Source: Methanobacterium sp.
Lineage (GTDB): Archaea > Methanobacteriota > Methanobacteria > Methanobacteriales > Methanobacteriaceae
Reading direction: 5' to 3'
NCBI GenBank assembly: GCA_028700095.1
Contig: JAQVTJ010000087.1
Span: forward strand, 1-7,287
Length of the DNA stretch: 7,287 nt
A program made the translations under genes and the position numbers. The notes beneath the pieces were generated by a model. It saw only the letters and a program-made list of their open reading frames with translations. It was not told where the DNA came from and did no database searches. This document shows, one piece after another, positions 4,996 through 7,287 of the stretch (position 1 is the stretch's first letter; the number at the start of each line of letters is the position of its first letter).

Positions 4996-6339
4996 ATGGC
5001 AATACTCATTTTTGTAATTGTTATGCTAATACCTTTACCTGGTTTGAATTACCCAGGACATGCTGCAATTGCACTTTTAATCTTTGCAATAATAATGTGG
5101 GCTACAGAAGCACTTCATCTAGCTGTAACTTCGCTAATAATATTATTTCTACAACCATTATTAGGTGTAGAAAGTTTTAACAATGCACTTATTGGTTTTG
5201 CTAATCCAATCATATTCTTGATGATAGGAGGTTTTATATTAGCAGAGGCCATACGAAAAAGTGGTCTTGCTGTACGTTTAACTTATTATTTACTTTCTAA
5301 ACTTGGTACCAGTCCAAATATGAGTCTTTTTGCAGCTGTTTTTTCAACAGGTCTTCTTTCTGCATGGATTGAGAATGTTGTTGCATTTGCAATGCTTCTT
5401 CCAATTATTAAGCAGATTATACCTTTAATGGGTGTAAATGAACCTGAAAAGGGTAATAGTAACTTTGCAAAGGCAATGGTGTTAGGTGCATCTTATGGTT
5501 CACTTGCAGGTGGTTTTGGTACTGAAATTGGAACAGCCCCCAACCTAATGGCAGCAGCATATACACATCTACCATTTTCAAATTGGATGGTATTTGGGTT
5601 TCCATTGGCAATAATGATGTTATTTGTAACTTGGAAACTTTTAAGTTGGATATTTCCACCTGAAGTTAAAGGAATTGTTGGTGGAATGGACACTGTTACC
5701 AATACCCTTAGTAAAATGGGGTTAATGACAAAAACAGAAAAGATAACTCTTGTAATATTATTGTTTACAATTGGATTATGGATTACAACCGGTATAACTA
5801 AAATTGACAGCTATTCTGTTGCATTAATAGGTGCTGCACTGTACTTTATAAGTGGTGTAATAAACTGGAAAGATGCCCAGCAAAATATTGACTGGGGACT
5901 TATAATCTTCTTTGGAGGAGCACTTTCACTTGGAGCAGCATTACTAAATACTGGTGCTGCAGCTTGGTTAGTACAAGATTTAATTGGAATGCTTGGAACA
6001 AATGTTTCTACTGTATCAATAATGCTCTTATTAATGATAATTGGAGTAGTAATAACACAAGTAATGTCTAATATAGCATTATCTGCTATTTTAGTACCGC
6101 TTTCAGTTACACTTGCTGCTGCTCAAAGCCAGCCTATTGGAATATATGCAGTACCTGTAGCTATTGCTTGTTCTTTATCATTCATGTTCCCAATGGCAGA
6201 TCCAACAGTTGCAATGGCATATGGAACAGGTTATGTGAAAATTAAGGAAATAATCAAAGCAGGAATACCAATGGTGGTGTTGGGAATTATCTTAACAGTG
6301 ATTGTAATGTTAACCATAGCCAGACCATTCATTGAATAA
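4996..6339 (+). CDS. SLC13/DASS-family anion transporter (divalent anion:Na+ symporter family)
   Basis: From ATG 4996 this is a 447-residue polytopic membrane protein with the two-fold DASS repeat. In repeat one, MWATEALHLAVTSL (34-47), LMIGGFILAEAIRKSGL (75-91) and GTAPN (179-183) are family landmarks; in repeat two, FFGGALSLGAALLNTG (305-320) and YGTGYVKIKEIIKAG (409-423) are. The SNT signatures that bind sodium and substrate carboxylate are changed: the first reads ENV (126-128) and the second SNI (358-360), and the second loop reads ADPTV (401-405) rather than a TPPN-like form. The family imports dicarboxylates, citrate or sulfate with Na+; the substrate here cannot be assigned. The frame is open upstream to 4960 (NVNLKQIGLP before this Met), and the SD at 4950-4955 suggests initiation at ACG 4963, giving 458 residues. 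I list the first ATG as the conservative start. It is a single-gene transcript ending in a hairpin and T10. Confidence 0.88.
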   Translation: MAILIFVIVMLIPLPGLNYPGHAAIALLIFAIIMWATEALHLAVTSLIILFLQPLLGVESFNNALIGFANPIIFLMIGGFILAEAIRKSGLAVRLTYYLLSKLGTSPNMSLFAAVFSTGLLSAWIENVVAFAMLLPIIKQIIPLMGVNEPEKGNSNFAKAMVLGASYGSLAGGFGTEIGTAPNLMAAAYTHLPFSNWMVFGFPLAIMMLFVTWKLLSWIFPPEVKGIVGGMDTVTNTLSKMGLMTKTEKITLVILLFTIGLWITTGITKIDSYSVALIGAALYFISGVINWKDAQQNIDWGLIIFFGGALSLGAALLNTGAAAWLVQDLIGMLGTNVSTVSIMLLLMIIGVVITQVMSNIALSAILVPLSVTLAAAQSQPIGIYAVPVAIACSLSFMFPMADPTVAMAYGTGYVKIKEIIKAGIPMVVLGIILTVIVMLTIARPFIE

Positions 6340-6348
6340 ATAAAAAAA

Positions 6349-6411
6349 AGGAGTTAGGAGTATAAAGAATTTAAATTAAAACAACTCCTATAACTTTTCT
6401 ATTTTTTTTTT
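6349..6411 (+). terminator. hairpin plus T10 terminator of the DASS transporter gene
   Basis: AGGAGTT (6349-6355) pairs perfectly with AACTCCT (6383-6389), and an alternative pairing GTTAGGAG/CTCCTATAAC is possible. A T10 run follows at 6402-6411. It begins ten bases past the stop codon and is the clearest terminator in the window. Confidence 0.65.
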
Positions 6412-6610
6412 AAATAAAAAAAAAGATATTTAAATAACATAATATGGATATTTGTTTTAACAAAAATTTTAGAATGAAACATTGGCTATATATGTTACTT
6501 TGTTCAAACAATGAAAAGATTTTAAAAGAAATTAATCAAAATTTTTTTTATAAACAATTTTTTATCAAAATTATAAATATCGTTAGATTATAAAATAAAC
6601 GGTGAAACAA
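6412..6610 (+). promoter_or_regulatory. upstream region of the trkA-like gene with candidate TATA boxes
   Basis: Candidate boxes are CTATATATG (6486-6494), TTTATAAAC (6547-6555) and TTATAAATA (6571-6579). The last two each follow a copy of ATCAAAATT (6535-6543 and 6564-6572), so one may be a duplicate. The middle box would place the start near 6575 and leave a leader of about 35 bases containing the SD GGTGA (6601-6605). No gene is seen here. Confidence 0.4.
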
Positions 6611-7261
6611 ATGTACATTGTTATAATGGGTGCAGGAAGGGTTGGTTTGACTTTGGCAACTTCATTAGTTGCAGCAGGTCATGATGTCACCCTCATTGAA
6701 AATGATTCAGATTTATGTAATAATGCTGCAAGTGAACTTGATGCATTGGTAATATGTGGAAATGGTACTGATATAAAAACACTTTTAGAAGCTAATATTG
6801 CTGATGCTAATGTTTTTGTTGCAGCAACAGGTAATGATGAGGTAAATTTGCTTTCCTGTATTCTTGTTAAGGATTATAATATTTCAAAGTTTATTGCAAG
6901 GGTTAGTAATCCTGATCATGATGATGCCTTCCGTAAAGTAGGGATAGATGTGGTTGTAAGCCCAGAACTTACTGCAGCAGGATATTTGGAAAAACTAATT
7001 ACAAGACCTAAAATAGCAGATCTAATAGTTATTGGAAAAGGAAATGCTGAACTACTTGAACTTAGTGTGGATAATGATAAGATGGTTGGTAAAAAAATTG
7101 GAGATATTAGTCCAACAGATGATTATATTATTGCTGCAATCCATAAAAATGGAGAAATAACAATACCAAAAGATGGTATGATGCTAAAAAAAGGAGATAG
7201 AATATCTATTTTAGCAAAAACAAAAGCAATTAAAACAGTTACTAAAAAGTTTACAAAATAA
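6611..7261 (+). CDS. trkA: TrkA-type K+ transport regulatory subunit (RCK_N + RCK_C)
   Basis: This 216-residue cytosolic nucleotide-binding subunit gates a Trk/Ktr-type potassium channel in response to NAD(H) or ATP/ADP. Residues 1-125 form the RCK_N Rossmann fold: MYIVIMGAGRVG holds the GXGXXG loop (7-12), Glu30 ends beta-2 in the position that contacts adenosine ribose, and GNGTD (50-54) and AATGNDEVN (71-79) follow. Residues about 134-205 form RCK_C (ADLIVIGKGNAELLEL through GDRISILAK). Single RCK_N/RCK_C proteins of about 215-220 residues are typical of archaeal TrkA, about half the length of E. coli TrkA. I chose ATG 6611; the in-frame GTG at 6602 is part of the SD GGTGA (6601-6605), five bases before the ATG. 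No TrkH channel subunit is visible; it could lie past the right edge, 26 bases on. Confidence 0.93.
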   Translation: MYIVIMGAGRVGLTLATSLVAAGHDVTLIENDSDLCNNAASELDALVICGNGTDIKTLLEANIADANVFVAATGNDEVNLLSCILVKDYNISKFIARVSNPDHDDAFRKVGIDVVVSPELTAAGYLEKLITRPKIADLIVIGKGNAELLELSVDNDKMVGKKIGDISPTDDYIIAAIHKNGEITIPKDGMMLKKGDRISILAKTKAIKTVTKKFTK

Positions 7262-7287
7262 TAATATAAAATATCCTGAATTTTGTG

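Noticed and set aside
5417..5702. Minus-strand ORFs opposite the DASS transporter
   Set aside because: They overlap conserved transporter motifs on the other strand and show no domain or SD; their composition reflects the complement of a membrane protein gene.

Overview
The window reads as a stretch of a low-GC archaeal chromosome, most likely a hydrogenotrophic methanogen of the Methanobacteriales; Methanosphaera is my best guess from the very high A+T and the gene content. The support is: archaeal TATA boxes (for example CTTATATATC in front of the tRNA pair), tRNA genes with no encoded CCA, Shine-Dalgarno (SD) sequences of both the GGAGG and the GGTGA type, an archaeal NikR, a HycI-type hydrogenase maturation protease, and T-tract terminators. 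I see no mobile element, CRISPR array, integrase or phage gene. The genus is inference.

Layout. Left block, all on the minus strand: an ATP-grasp ligase of unknown substrate (83-1231); a two-gene overlapping operon of a methyltransferase resembling protein arginine methyltransferases (2024-2791) followed by the hydrogenase maturation protease HycI (1573-2055); and the nickel-responsive regulator NikR (2912-3319). A 387-base divergent spacer separates nikR from a plus-strand two-CBS-domain protein (3707-4108). Then comes a tandem minus-strand pair, tRNA-Gly(GCC) and tRNA-Gly(UCC), only 2 bases apart. The right block, on the plus strand, holds an SLC13/DASS-family anion transporter (4996-6339, probably starting upstream of that ATG), a hairpin plus T10 terminator, and a TrkA-type potassium-channel regulatory subunit (6611-7261) just before the window edge.

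How the genes fit together. NikR senses nickel and HycI clips the C-terminus of nickel-loaded [NiFe]-hydrogenase large subunits, so the nikR/hycI stretch is nickel and hydrogenase related. The methyltransferase shares the hycI transcript, but its substrate is unknown. The right block concerns ion and solute transport, with a DASS carrier and a K+ transport regulator as separate transcription units. The CBS protein may sense adenylates, but its partner is not visible.

Points worth a second look: the DASS gene has a strong SD exactly where a start belongs, but the codon there is ACG rather than ATG; its two sodium/substrate signatures are altered; the methyltransferase carries PRMT-like motifs including a THM counterpart of the THW loop; a 20-bp dyad touches the nikR TATA box; and three genes have an in-frame GTG inside their SD that imitates a start codon. 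No clearly new multi-gene system is evident.
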